Shown: positions 10,874 through 20,800 of the stretch, in pieces
Layout: every line of letters begins with the position of its first letter
Position numbering within the stretch: the stretch's first letter is position 1
Assembly (NCBI GenBank): GCA_963575745.1
Contig: CAUYUJ010003447.1
Coordinates: forward strand, 405,728 to 469,727
DNA from: Prorocentrum cordatum
Lineage: Eukaryota; Sar; Dinophyceae; Prorocentrales; Prorocentraceae
Direction: 5' to 3'
DNA length: 64,000 bases
Notes under the pieces: generated by a model
Told to the model about the DNA's origin: nothing
Database searches by the model: none
Seen by the model: the letters and a program-made list of their open reading frames with translations, nothing else
Translations under genes and position numbers: made by a program

Positions 10874-11001
10874 TGGCATCGCTCGCACGTGTGCATTTTT
10901 CTTTGGCGAGGACCATCGAGGAGCATTCTTGATCATTTGGCAAAAAAACCACGCACGAAACCGAGAAAAAACACAGGGAATGGACGTCCGAGCGATGGCC
11001 A
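10874..11001. mobile_element. Family-B inverted-repeat element, copy 1
   Basis: 128 bp. The left end is TGGCATCGCTCGCACGT and the right end ACGTCCGAGCGATGGCCA, which are reverse complements apart from a 1-nt indel and one mismatch. The interior has TGTGCATTTTTC, GACCATCGAGGAGCATTC, CCACGCACGAAACCGAGA and ACACAGGGAATGG. No protein is encoded, so it fits a non-autonomous DNA element. Confidence 0.85.
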
Positions 11002-11064
11002 GGGAGGGGCCAGGATGTCAGGATGTCACACGTGGCGCGAGCGCACCCGGCTTGCCCATTCCTC

Positions 11065-11150
11065 TCTGTCCTTCCTCCTCCTCCCCCCTCCTCTTCCTCC
11101 TCCTCCTCCTCCTCCTCCTCCTCATCCTCATCCTCGTCCTCCTCCTCCGA
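11065..11150. repeat. (CTC)n microsatellite
   Basis: CTC units with CAT and CGT variants. It ends 40 bp upstream of the exon acceptor at 11190. Confidence 0.95.
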
Positions 11151-11190
11151 TCAGCGCACACGGCGGAGGGCAAACAGCTGCGCTCTCCAG

Positions 11191-11284
11191 TGAGCACGTG
11201 GTGATAGCGTACTCGGAGATCTACGGCGAGCACCCCGCGGAGTTCGACTTCGATGCCGACGGCAGCATGCTGCACCGGCACTGA
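11191..11284 (+). CDS. Probable 3'-terminal exon of an unidentified gene
   Basis: After a pyrimidine-rich stretch and an AG (11189-11190) the frame reads EHVVIAYSEIYGEHPAEFDF, then DADGSMLHRH, then TGA at 11282-11284. The composition is balanced and acidic, unlike the repeat-derived frames nearby, with no low complexity. The exon would begin with one nucleotide of a split codon. I do not recognise the family and found no upstream exons. If it is a terminal exon, the gene lies upstream on the + strand and ends before the ABC transporter exons start. A chance open frame cannot be excluded. Confidence 0.45.
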
Positions 11285-11357
11285 GAGAGCGTGCGCCAGC
11301 GTGCTCGAGTTGGAGGGAGTGCTGAGCACTCCCCGCCGATCCAGGCCGCTCAAATGT

Positions 11358-11416
11358 GGCCGGAGTAGATTGTCGGAGGATCGTACCGCATCGCCGATGC
11401 ATCGGTGATGTGGGGA
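11358..11416. repeat. Family-I fragment, copy 2
   Basis: GGAGTAGATTGTCGGAGGAT, then CGTACCGCATCGCCGATGC. This matches the terminal part of the other family-I copies. Confidence 0.55.
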
Positions 11417-11479
11417 GATCCGGACTTTTCTAGCAGTGGCAAAACGTCTTGATTTGGTTCTTGGTCTACCAGACAGTGT

Positions 11480-11640
11480 TCCAATTACGTTTGTGGTTTG
11501 CACGAAATGTTTTCGGAACCTTTATGGTTTTGACCAGCTTGTTTATGTAATGCAAGTGTTCGAGTACTTCTGGAATTCGAGTGCTTCTTTGTTCTAGGAA
11601 CATGTCGTGGTAGACCTATAGGAATGCTGGGACGGTCAGT
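11480..11640. repeat. Family-M dispersed repeat, copy 1
   Basis: Aligns with 59440-59615: CGAAATGTTTTCGGAAC, TTGTTCTAGGAACATG, CGTGGTAGACCTATAGGAAT, GCTGGGACGGTC. From 11641 to 11850 I see nothing else. Confidence 0.55.
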
Positions 11641-11854
11641 GCCTTCTCAGACCCTGAAATCCTCGCGTAGTGAGACATACACGACGGAAGGTTTCGAAAT
11701 TTGGTTTCCAGGGGTCCTAACCGAGCCCCGAGACCGTCAAACAAAAATATTCAACATTAAAAGCTGGTCCCTAGTGTGGAGGGGTCTACACCTCCGGGAA
11801 GGCACGATTTGAACCAATCACGAGGCCGGATTGTCTTTGGCGAGCCTGGTTTTC

Positions 11855-11945
11855 TCCATCCCGACGTCGCCGAAGAGTCGCCCATGCATCGGCGATGCGG
11901 CGCGATCCTCCGACCCCATCTACTCTGGCCCCAGTTGGGCGGCAT
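11855..11945. repeat. Family-I fragment, copy 3
   Basis: CATGCATCGGCGATGCGGCG, then CGATCCTCCGACCCCATCT, the right-terminal part of the family. Confidence 0.55.
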
Positions 11946-12159
11946 CTAGCCGATGTACCTTAGTTGTTTGCCATTTGAAGCCGCCCCGTGCCAACTGGCA
12001 TGGGGTTACGTCTTTCTGTGCGGCCCTTGCACGGTCTTCGTCGGTTGCAGAGGCCGTGACTCGTGTGCATTTCTCGACCCCCTGGGCCCGCTGGATCGCG
12101 CCCAGGCATGGTCCCGCACTTGCGCTCTGACGGCATGATCCCGATCTTCCTCCCCTCAC

Positions 12160-13060
12160 ATTCCTTCATTGGCATCCTCGCGCCCTGGGAAATTAGAACG
12201 GACGGATTGTGTTGGCAATGTTCGGCCTCTGGGGGCTTTTTGCCGGCCCCCAGGACCGTCCAAAAGCTGCTCAGGACAGAAAGCCGGTCCTCGGGAAGGG
12301 GGCCATCAATCCATCCATACCCTTGGGGCCACGCTGTGGAAAGCACTGGTCTTCCTCCCCTTCCTGTCTTTCGTCGGGCGAACAGCGGTGGCCCCAGCCG
12401 CCGCCGCGCCACCAGTCGCACCGCCGCCGTTGCCGCAGGCCTTTCGGTCCGCCCCTGGGACCCCAGGAGCCGCAGCAGCCGCCGCTTGGGAGCTCGCAGG
12501 GGCGAATAACGACGGCATGGGCCATCAGGCTGTGCGTCGAGGAAGGGCGCAACAGTTTCTGGCCATGCTTGAGCTCGGTCACCCCGCAGGAGGCGCGACG
12601 ATGATCGCGCGTCGCGGCCCAGGCCGGGTAGTTGATCTCCAGGGGGCGGCGAATGGGCGCGAGGATGAGCGCGCCTTCCAGTTTGCGCGGTGCGAAACGC
12701 ACAGGCAGGTGACTGATCTGAGTAATTGCAGAGCTGAGCGGCCCCACGCGGAGCTGAGAAGCTCCACGTGGCTCCTGTTTCAAGAGGCCCCTCACAGGTC
12801 GATGTGGGCACTTCAGAACGTCGTGTCCTGTCGTGACCCTCTTTGTTCTTCTGTTTTCTGTCCGCCTGAGGCTGGGAAGCACGCTGCCTGCGGCTCCCCA
12901 CTGCACTGGTGAGCCGCGGGCACCTGCAACGTTTGTGTCACCGTCCCGCTTTCGACTGCAGGCTCGGCTCAGTACCTTTGACCCTGGGCTTCGATGTTTG
13001 AGTCGTGCACGTGCACATTGATTGTTTACCTCGTAATTGTACACACGTTTGTTCGGACAT
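12160..13060. other. Stretch with long open frames on both strands, unassigned
   Basis: Open frames cover 12169-12912 (+) and 12271-13137 (-). Neither shows a domain I recognise. High GC favours such frames, and the balanced composition around 12500-12800 is not enough to call a gene. Confidence 0.35.
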
Positions 13061-13063
13061 GCT

Positions 13064-13100
13064 ATATATACATATGTATATATATATATATATATATATG
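13064..13100. repeat. TA-rich microsatellite
   Basis: ATATATACATATGTATATAT pattern. A second short run is at 13550-13572. Confidence 0.9.
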
Positions 13101-13329
13101 TGTGTACATGTGGACCACATGCATGTATAAGAGACATGTGACAGAGGTTGTGTGTTTGCGTGTACGGCCGTCACTGCTGATCCTGGTGACTGCCTTCGCG
13201 ACCGCGTCGGAGGAATCTTGTGCGTGCGTTTGTGTGTATGTGTGTGTGCGTGCAGGTGATTCACCTTTCCCCGAACAGTTTTTGCACTGACGGGTTCTGT
13301 TTTGTTTTCTAAGGAACTGGGCTGGGTCC

Positions 13330-13500
13330 GCTGGCTTGTTGCCGCCGTCACCGCCTGGTCGCCGCTGCGTCGCCGCCCGTCGTCTTGGCTCGTTTGTCGG
13401 GTCCGCCGGCGTATTGCCGCCGTCGCCACCTCGTCGCCGCCCGTCGTCTGGTTTCGTCGCCGTCGCCGCCCCGTCGTCGCCTCGTCGCCGCATCAAGGAC
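13330..13500. repeat. Degenerate (GCC/GTC)n with a 60-70 bp higher-order unit
   Basis: The words GCCGCCGTC, CCTCGTCGCC and CGTCGTCT recur in two or three longer units. The Arg-rich frames across it are not credible genes. Confidence 0.7.
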
Positions 13501-13629
13501 TGCACCACAAAGAATGCACCACATAGCATGCACCACCTATATTTCACAAGATATATATATATGTACATATACTGTACCTATACGACCACCCTTCGGGTGA
13601 TAAGGAGATTCGGGGGGGTGGAGGAACCA

Positions 13630-13917
13630 ACGTCTCACTCGATCGGTCTCACTATCGATCTCACTATCGTTCTCACGATCGGTCTCGCTCGATCGACCTC
13701 ACTCGATCGATCTCGCAAGCGATCTCACTCGATCTATTTCATTCGATCGATCTCACAATCGATCTGACTATCGATCCCACAATCGATCTCACTATCGATC
13801 TCACTATCGATCTCACAATCGATCTCACTATCGATCTCACTATCGATCTCACAATCGATCCCACATTCAGTATCACTATCGATCTCACTATCGATCTCGC
13901 TATCGATCTCACAATCC
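13630..13917. repeat. Tandem array of 11-12 bp CGATCTCACTAT units
   Basis: More than 20 units alternating TCGATCTCACTA and TCGATCTCACAA. The minus-strand frame reads as an EIDS/EIDC repeat, a by-product of the unit. Confidence 0.9.
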
Positions 13918-13919
13918 AC

Positions 13920-14148
13920 GTCATCATCATAATCATCAGCTTCGTTGTCATTAACGTCATCAACATCATCATCATCATCATCATCATCATCATTCTCATC
14001 ATCATCATGGGGACACAATCATCATCACCTCATCACCATCATCATCAACCTCATCATCATCATCGTCATCATCATCATCATCATCGGAACACCATCATCG
14101 TTACCATCATCATCGTCATCATCATCAACATCATCATCATCATCGGGA
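13920..14148. repeat. (CAT)n microsatellite
   Basis: CAT/CAC/CGT trinucleotides over about 230 bp. The poly-Asp frame on the minus strand follows from the repeat. Confidence 0.95.
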
Positions 14149-15715
14149 CACCACATATACTGCACCACATAGGTTGCGCACCACGTGTACTGCACCACAT
14201 GCAGTTCACATAATTGCTGACACCACATATGTCTCACCACATGGATGGCACAACATATGTACACATATGTATAGATTGCACAACGCCTGTTGCTCCGAAT
14301 ATGCTGCACTACATCGATTACTCCACAATTATTTCACGACATATATTTTACCACCCAGAATGCACTACATACACAGCACCCAGACGTGGTACAAATTATA
14401 TTGCACGACGTAGATTGCACAACAAAGATGGCGCCCCATGTATTGCACAACGTACGTGGAAACACGTAGGTTGCACTACATTGATTGCACAGCCTATACG
14501 GCTAGACACGCTGCTTGGGGTCCACGCTGGCTAACAGTTGTTTTGCCTTTCGGTTTCCTCTTGGAGGCCCATTTGCGGCTCCTAGAACGTCTTTGGGGAA
14601 CTCTTAGGGTACTTGGGGGCAGTCTTGGCGGTCATGGGGCCTGGGTCGTGTCTGAAGCCGTCTCCGGTGTCTTCTTTTGAGACCGTGGAGACCGCCGTGG
14701 CCTGTAGGGGTCCCCTGAGGAAATTACAGGAGAGCAATGCTGCCCTGGCTATATCACTCCATCACTTGCCAGGAATTGCAGATGTTCTGAAGCATCGACC
14801 GACGTGAGCCTCCGCACTCTGTATTAGCACCGCTTATCTGCATGATGCCAGGTTTGGGTAAAATTGTATGTTTGCTTCCATGACTCTTGTGTCGTTGCAA
14901 GTTGCATTGCAAAGTGAATTAGGAAACTCGTGCATCCATTCAGCTCCACAGAGCTCTATCACGGTGTAGGCCGCGAGATTGTGCCGTGAGCATGTCAGCC
15001 GGCATGGGGCGCGGCCCTTTCCAGGCCCAGTCGTTTGAATGGTAGTGTTGCGAGGCGTGTAGATGTTGTTGCTACGTGCGTAGCGCAATACTCGCTTTTG
15101 TGGTCCACATTGGGAGCCCTCGTGCTTTCGTTGCTCACGCTCATGGCCAGTATTGCCGTGTGTACCATGGCTCTTGCGGGCTTGATCGGGCCTCAACAAA
15201 AATCAATCCCAGAGTACGATCATTCAGCATCTTTTCAAACAGTTCAGTGTTATTGTTTGTCTTGCGTGGACCGATCAGTGACATTTGGCTTGCACTGCCG
15301 ATATGCTAAGTCCCTACGTTCGCCTGCCATCACACCTATCTTGACTGCGCTTTCGGACTGCGTGCCTTATGTTGTGCGTGTCTCCGACGTCTTTCTCCCG
15401 CAGGTGGTTCTCGTCATTCGTTCGGCACGTTTTCGTTTACTCCTAGCATGTATACCCCGTTTCATAAACCCTCCTCACGTCTATTGGTATTTGTTGTGTT
15501 GCACTTGCCTTCCTTGATTACTTGATTGCTATCTCCTATGGTGGATCATGGCTCTTCAGTCAATTCAGAAGTGTATTGTGGTTGAGATTTTCATTTTAGT
15601 TTACCACACCCTGCAATCCCGGATTCCTCACCCTGCACTCCCCGGGTTGCACATTTTTGCTATGTTGTCTTGCTCTCTGTTCGATTACGGTTTTTTGCAC
15701 GATCTGCCGCGCGAG
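14149..15715. other. Non-coding stretch upstream of ABC exon 1
   Basis: Positions 14149-14500 repeat GCACCACAT/TTGCACAAC words loosely. Positions 14585-14640 hold degenerate CTTGGGG units. An open frame at 15035-15517 (+) contains a hydrophobic run near residues 22-50 but no domain I recognise. An upstream exon of the transporter (Walker A, Q-loop) was looked for here and not found. Confidence 0.5.
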
Positions 15716-15760
15716 ACTCTGGTTGGCGGGCGTGGAATCACCATCTCCGGCGGGCAGAAG
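15716..15760 (+). CDS. ABCC-type ABC transporter, exon with signature motif (exon a)
   Basis: Encodes TLVGGRGITISGGQK, the segment leading into the ABC signature (family pattern T.VG.RG..LSGGQK). The signature loop contacts ATP on the opposite nucleotide-binding domain. The start is placed after the AG at 15714-15715. The frame is also open upstream (SCSLFDYGFLHDLPRE from about 15665), which resembles the family too, but no AG lies between 15600 and 15713, so the boundary is uncertain. The exon ends AAG before a GC donor at 15761 in phase 0. The next exon (24367) supplies the expected continuation ARISLARA. The upstream exons are not identified. Confidence 0.85.
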
Positions 15761-16473
15761 GCGTGCTGTTTGTTGAGGGGCGGAAGGTGTGGCAGGTATG
15801 TTGCCTCATTTGCAGCGCTTTGGGTCATGTCTAGATCCTGGCAAGAGTGGCATCACGTGCGCCGTGCATGTGGAAGGTGTCGTGCATGGACGAGTTTTCC
15901 CTTCTGAGTTGCGCCAGAGCAGGGGGGCGCGTCATGCGCAGCCTCTCTCAACACGGGAGCCTTACCGAAGGACGAGGCGTGCTGCATCTGCTCCAGACCC
16001 GTCGACGAACCAGCGGTCGTTCTCGAGAAGCCGGTCGGCGAACCTTCCTCCTTACTCTAAGATGCAACTCCTGGAAGGTTGTATTCAGAATCGGCGCTGG
16101 CGTATCCCCGGACGACAGCTGGCCTAATCTAGGCGACTCCCGCTGAATCCAGGTAAGCAGATCCCTCTGAATCGGGCCCAATCCCGCTCTATCCGGCCTG
16201 GTCCCGGGCTCCATCCGGGCCTGTTCCGAGTTCCATGGCCCGTGAGTCGGGCTTGAGAGCTCTCTTTCCGCTCGGACGATCCAGCCCGATTGCGTCCGAC
16301 CATCGCCCCGCAGATCGTCGGATCCTTGGGATGCCTTCGAATTCTTCCCAGAGGGTGCCTTCTGACTTGCGCTCTGCTCTCCCTCGCCCGGGGCGTCCCC
16401 TCCGCACCGCCGGGCTTGGGCGGACGGAAGCACGATGACCCTGATTTTCCAGGAGGTCTAAAAAAGGTCGTCG

Positions 16474-16609
16474 CCCCCCCCCCCCCCCCCCCCCCCCCCC
16501 CCCATCCCCAACCACCAAAACCAACAAACAATCACTGATCGTTCTCTCCTCCTCTCCTCCTCCCTCCTCCCCTCCTCCTCCTCCTCCTCCTCCTCCTCCT
16601 CCTCCTCCT
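16474..16609. repeat. C-run and (CTC)n immediately 5' of the retrotransposon
   Basis: About 30 C residues at 16474-16503, then CTC-rich sequence from 16542 that ends directly at the spliced-leader copy. Confidence 0.9.
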
Positions 16610-16631
16610 GCCGTAGCCATTTTGGCTCAAG
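16610..16631 (+). other. Genomic copy of the dinoflagellate spliced leader
   Basis: G followed by CCGTAGCCATTTTGGCTCA and AG. This matches the known dinoflagellate 22-nt leader at every position, with G at the variable first base. It is not an SL RNA gene, because it is followed by ATGCTTTG rather than a GT donor and intron. It marks the exact 5' end of the retrotransposon. The simplest reading is that the element RNA was trans-spliced before reverse transcription. Confidence 0.95.
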
Positions 16632-16777
16632 ATGCTTTGTTCCGCAGGGGAACAAGTGGATACCGCTAGTCCGCGGCCAGTTTGCATTCCTTCCCCTGGT
16701 CAGCCCCAGGGCGAGCACCGAGGTGGTCCGCCCCACCTCGGAGCATCGGAGGCACACACCACGAGCCTGCGCAGGCC

Positions 16778-17857
16778 ATGGGGCGCGGGCGCCAGACCTA
16801 CTCGATTTGTGCGACCTGCGGAGGCTGGGTCTACGACTGGAAGCTGGAGAGGTCAGGAGGGTGGTGCAACAAGTGCCAGTCAGTCATGCCGGGGTGGAAG
16901 CCTATGGCCCCAGGCACGGCGGCGGCGGACAAGGGCAAGAGCACAGGCAAGGGTCCCCCCTGGCGCAAGCCGACGGCGGTCCATGGCACGCTGGCGGAGC
17001 TCAGCAGCATGCTGGAGCGTGTCGAGTCCCTCACGGCGCAGATGGCGCCGCAGGTGGACCTGGGGCCCGTCAAGGCGGTGCAGTCGCAGGTGCAGGCGGC
17101 TGCGGCGGCGGCGGCGCCCAAGAAGGAAGTGTCCACGGAGCTCGAGCTGCGGCAGGCGATCAACAAGCTCAACCGCTGCCAGCTGGAGGTGGACAGCTCC
17201 GCGGCGGCCCTGCAGGAGGCGGAGGACCACGTCATGCAGCTGCGCACTAAGAACCAGAAGGCCATCGAGGATGCAGCAGACGCGGTGCTGGAGCATAAGC
17301 GCGCGCTGGCGGCGTACCAGGCGGAGACCGTGTGCCAGGACCCCGAGCCGCCTCAGCAGGCGGACTGGCAGGCACCTGCGGTTGGGGACCTCTTCGATGA
17401 CCTGGACGAGTATGAGGAGGACGACAAGGCCAAGCTGGTCAAGTTCAAGGCAGACATGGAGGCGCTGGACAAGTTGCTGCAGGCAGCTGCAGGGCAGCTT
17501 CGGAAGTTCAGCGAGCTCAAGCAGCAGGCGGACCGTTTCAGACGGCAGGCACAGAAGAAGCGCAAAACCACGGAGGACGAGACCAAGAATGACGCGCAGG
17601 AGGCCCAGGCGCCAGCGGCACCTGGTGGGGGCTCCGCGGCGTCATCTGCGGCGGCGGGGACGGGAGGAGCCAGCCCTACCCAGCCGCCACCCACAGAGGA
17701 GCAGAAGCGCGAACGGAAGGAGGTCATTGACAAGATCAAGCAGCAAGCCGAGCACAAGGTCAGGGGCGCCAAGGCCAAGACCGCCCCCACGGCGTACAGG
17801 GACGCGGTGCGGGGTGCAGAGGCTGATAAGACTCCTGGTGGCGAGCAAAGTCTTTAG
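16778..17857 (+). CDS. Retrotransposon ORF1, zinc-ribbon and coiled-coil protein
   Basis: 359 aa from the ATG at 16778; an in-frame ATG at 16682 would add 32 residues. Near the N-terminus is C11-x2-C14 ... C30-x2-C33 (CATCGGWVYDW and GGWCNKC), a probable zinc ribbon. Residues about 65-200 contain heptad-like stretches rich in Ala, Leu, Glu and Gln, likely coiled coil. An acidic segment (DDLDEYEEDDKAK) and a Lys/Arg-rich stretch (RFRRQAQKKRKTTED) follow, then an Ala/Pro-rich spacer and a basic tail. ORF1 proteins of LINEs bind element RNA and often trimerise by a coiled coil; that role is inferred. The TAG stop lies 22 nt before the ORF2 ATG. The ORF2 frame is open across all of ORF1 but reads as an Arg/Ser-rich shadow. 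Confidence 0.8.
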   Translation: MGRGRQTYSICATCGGWVYDWKLERSGGWCNKCQSVMPGWKPMAPGTAAADKGKSTGKGPPWRKPTAVHGTLAELSSMLERVESLTAQMAPQVDLGPVKAVQSQVQAAAAAAAPKKEVSTELELRQAINKLNRCQLEVDSSAAALQEAEDHVMQLRTKNQKAIEDAADAVLEHKRALAAYQAETVCQDPEPPQQADWQAPAVGDLFDDLDEYEEDDKAKLVKFKADMEALDKLLQAAAGQLRKFSELKQQADRFRRQAQKKRKTTEDETKNDAQEAQAPAAPGGGSAASSAAAGTGGASPTQPPPTEEQKRERKEVIDKIKQQAEHKVRGAKAKTAPTAYRDAVRGAEADKTPGGEQSL

Positions 17858-17879
17858 CATCTTCTTCTCGAATATCACA

Positions 17880-20800
17880 ATGTGGGGGCCTAAGGCCCAT
17901 AAGTTCATCACGGAAGAAGGCAAGCAGAAGGACATCATCATGATGTGCGAGACGCACGTGGATCGAGAGCGACTGGAGCAGGTACGTGAAGTGGTGGCAC
18001 GAGATGGTTGGAAGCTACAGGGCACGGCGGCGGTGCCCACAAAGCGGTCTGTGAAGGGCACCTCGGGGGGCGAGTTCATTATGGCCAGGACTCACCTCGC
18101 ATGCACTGGATACGACCTGATGAGGAAGCGCATCGTGGACAACGGAGACGTCGACCCGTTCAGGGGCTTCGCGGCACTCAATGTCCACATGCGCTCGGGC
18201 AACGTCATCCTGATCTCGGCCTACCTGGTTCCAGGCGAAGGCTTCACAGGGTCGAATTACCACAGGATTCGATCCCTGTCAGGCTTCATCAGATCTCTCA
18301 CGGACCCATGGGTGGTCCTGGCTGATTGGAACATCCCAGCGGACAGCATGGAACGCGCTGAGCTACCTGGCAAGCTAGGAGGAGTGGTGCTACGACCAGA
18401 TGTTGGCATCACATGTGACAAAGGCAAGGGAAGCCTCATTGACTACGGCATAGCAAGAGTGGACTTCGCCCCTAGACTCAAGCTGTACGTTCAGGGCCGC
18501 GTGCCATGGCGTACGCATTGTGGGCTCCAACTAACGATCGAGGGCACCAAGGAAAGTTGGTGGCATAGGAAGCTAGTTATCCCTAAGGCGCTCCCATACC
18601 AGGCGAGACCTCAGAAGGCGGCGGACCCTGACTCCAAGACGAGCAAGAGGAAGCAGGAAGCGCAGCGACGTCGGCAGCAGGCCCTGGAGGAGCACTTGCA
18701 GGAGGCGCACGAGGATGCGATGATACTCGAGCAGCATGTCCCCGACAGCCAGGGCGCACCAGTGCGGAAGATGCCCTACTGCGTCTCGGAGGAGCTCTGG
18801 GAGCAGGTCGGGATCGTGGAGCACGAGATGGAGCTGTCGGAGGAAATGCACATCATAGGTGAGAAGATGATCAACAGAGGCACGAAGCACCAGAAGGATG
18901 AGTACCAGTTGACGCAGCAGTATGGCCGGTGGGTCGCCAAGGTGGAGGAGGCGTTCATCAGGCACGAGCAGCTGAACGAGCAGGAGGCGCAGGGCTGCCA
19001 GGGGCGCGCAGCTGGCTTTGATATACGATGGGTGCGAGCAAAACCCACGCCAGGCAGAACTCACATGCGGTATGGCCCTGCGGAAGAATGGGGTATACTG
19101 GCAGCAGATCTGGTCAGATATCAGTCACTCTTTGCGAACGGCACCGACGGACAGCAGCAGAGAATGTGCGTGACACGCATACAGAAGCAGCTTGGAGTTC
19201 TGAGAGGATTGCCGCGGAAGGACGCCTTCAGCAAGAATGTGACTGAGGCCAGCAGAGAGATGCACTTCGACATGGCATCCGACATATGGCAGTTGGACGA
19301 GGGGAAGCTAGCGAATCTGGTGGCCCAGACAGAGAAGCACTTGGCGGTGGCGTCGTCCAGATCTATGACCACGGCTCGGAAGAACTTCGCCACCTGGGCA
19401 AAAAAGGTATGGCGGACCAAGGCGGGCATCCTGCACAGGCATGTCAAGCCCAAGGACGCGCCCCGCTATGAGATGGCCATCAGAGACGACTTCGCCACAG
19501 CTGACCCCACCATCATCATGAACACTAAGGCAGGAAAGTGGGAGACCATCTGGACGGACCCCGTGGACAGTCGAGCTGACATCATTGAGCAGCTGGAGCG
19601 CACCAAGCGAAGAGCGTGGGAGGAAGACCTAGACCCCATAGACATGGACATGCTCAATAGTGCGCTCCGAGCCACATCGGCATCCAAAGCGAAAGGTCTG
19701 GATCAGCTTGGCCCCGCGGATATTGACAGACTTCCTGGCCAGGCTAAGCAAGAATTGTTGGAAATCTTGCAGAGAAGTGAAAGAACTCTGACATGGCCAG
19801 GACAGCTATCAGCCACCAAGTGTGCTATGGTGGCCAAGCCTGGGCCAGGTGCAGGTGATCGAGTATTGGGTATGTTACCGTTACCAGTTAAGTTATGGTC
19901 GAGAGCGAGAGGCGGAGCATGTGCCTCGTGGAGTGCTGGGCTATCAGACCACTGGGACACTGCGATCAAGGGGAGCTCGGCGCTCAGGGCAGGACTCCTT
20001 CGGTCGATCTTGGACGAGACAGGCATCGAGATCAGCGCCTCGGCCATGACATTGTTGTTGGATATAGAAAAGTTCTACGACACGGTCTCGCTGGTCATCT
20101 TACTGCAGATTGCGTGTACGGCAGGATTCCCTTCGGTGGCAGTTGGATTGGAAGCGATGATCTTTCTTGGACCCAGATACTTGCAGGAGCGTTCTGTCAT
20201 CAGCGAGGCCATCTGGCCTACCAGATCGCTGGTGGCAGGATCCGCTAGAGGAGTAACTCTAGCGAAGCTTTTTCTTCATCCAGTGCTTGAGAGGGCGCAT
20301 CGAAGACACCCAACAGCAGGATTGTGGACGTTCGTGGACGACACGGTAGCAAGATGCGAGGGCAGTTCACACACGGTGGCTGAGCAGCTGCTGGAGGTGT
20401 CGACGGATATATGCACTGGATTGGTGGAACAACGTATGACTATATCGAATAAGACCATGGTGATAGGCTCAGACTTGAAGGAGGCTCGGAAGACAGCTAA
20501 GCGTTTACGAATACGTGGCGTACCTGCGAAGGCCAGCGGCGTGGCGACGGACCTGGGCCTGGACACAGCAGCAGGACGTAAGCGGGTAGCAGCAAAGAGC
20601 AAGCAGCGGCAGCTCAAGGCGAGGAGGAGGTTCGCGAAGATCGTGAAGCTGAGGAAGATCGCTGCGCTGAAGCATGAGTCCAAGGGCCTCTACAACGTGG
20701 GCGCACTGCCGCAGGCGATCTATGGGCAGCAGACGCACGGCATGTCCAAGCAGGCGATCACCGTGCTGAGAAGGCAGGCGGGCAAAGTGGCAGGAGGCAG

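Noticed and set aside
12169-13137. Overlapping genes on both strands
   Set aside because: Open frames on both strands with no recognisable domain in GC-rich DNA; left as unassigned.
15035-15517. Membrane-protein exon (hydrophobic run LVLSLLTLMASIAVCTMALA)
   Set aside because: One hydrophobic stretch in an open frame without family motifs or a phase-compatible junction to the transporter exons.
16610-16640. Spliced-leader RNA gene
   Set aside because: The leader is followed directly by ATGCTTTG, with no GT donor, short intron or terminator; it is the end of a retroelement.
16632-17879. N-terminal 416 residues of the 2104-codon frame as part of the ORF2 protein
   Set aside because: Arg/Ser-rich and without domains, while the overlapping frame encodes a credible zinc-ribbon and coiled-coil ORF1. 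Kept only as a finding on frame openness.
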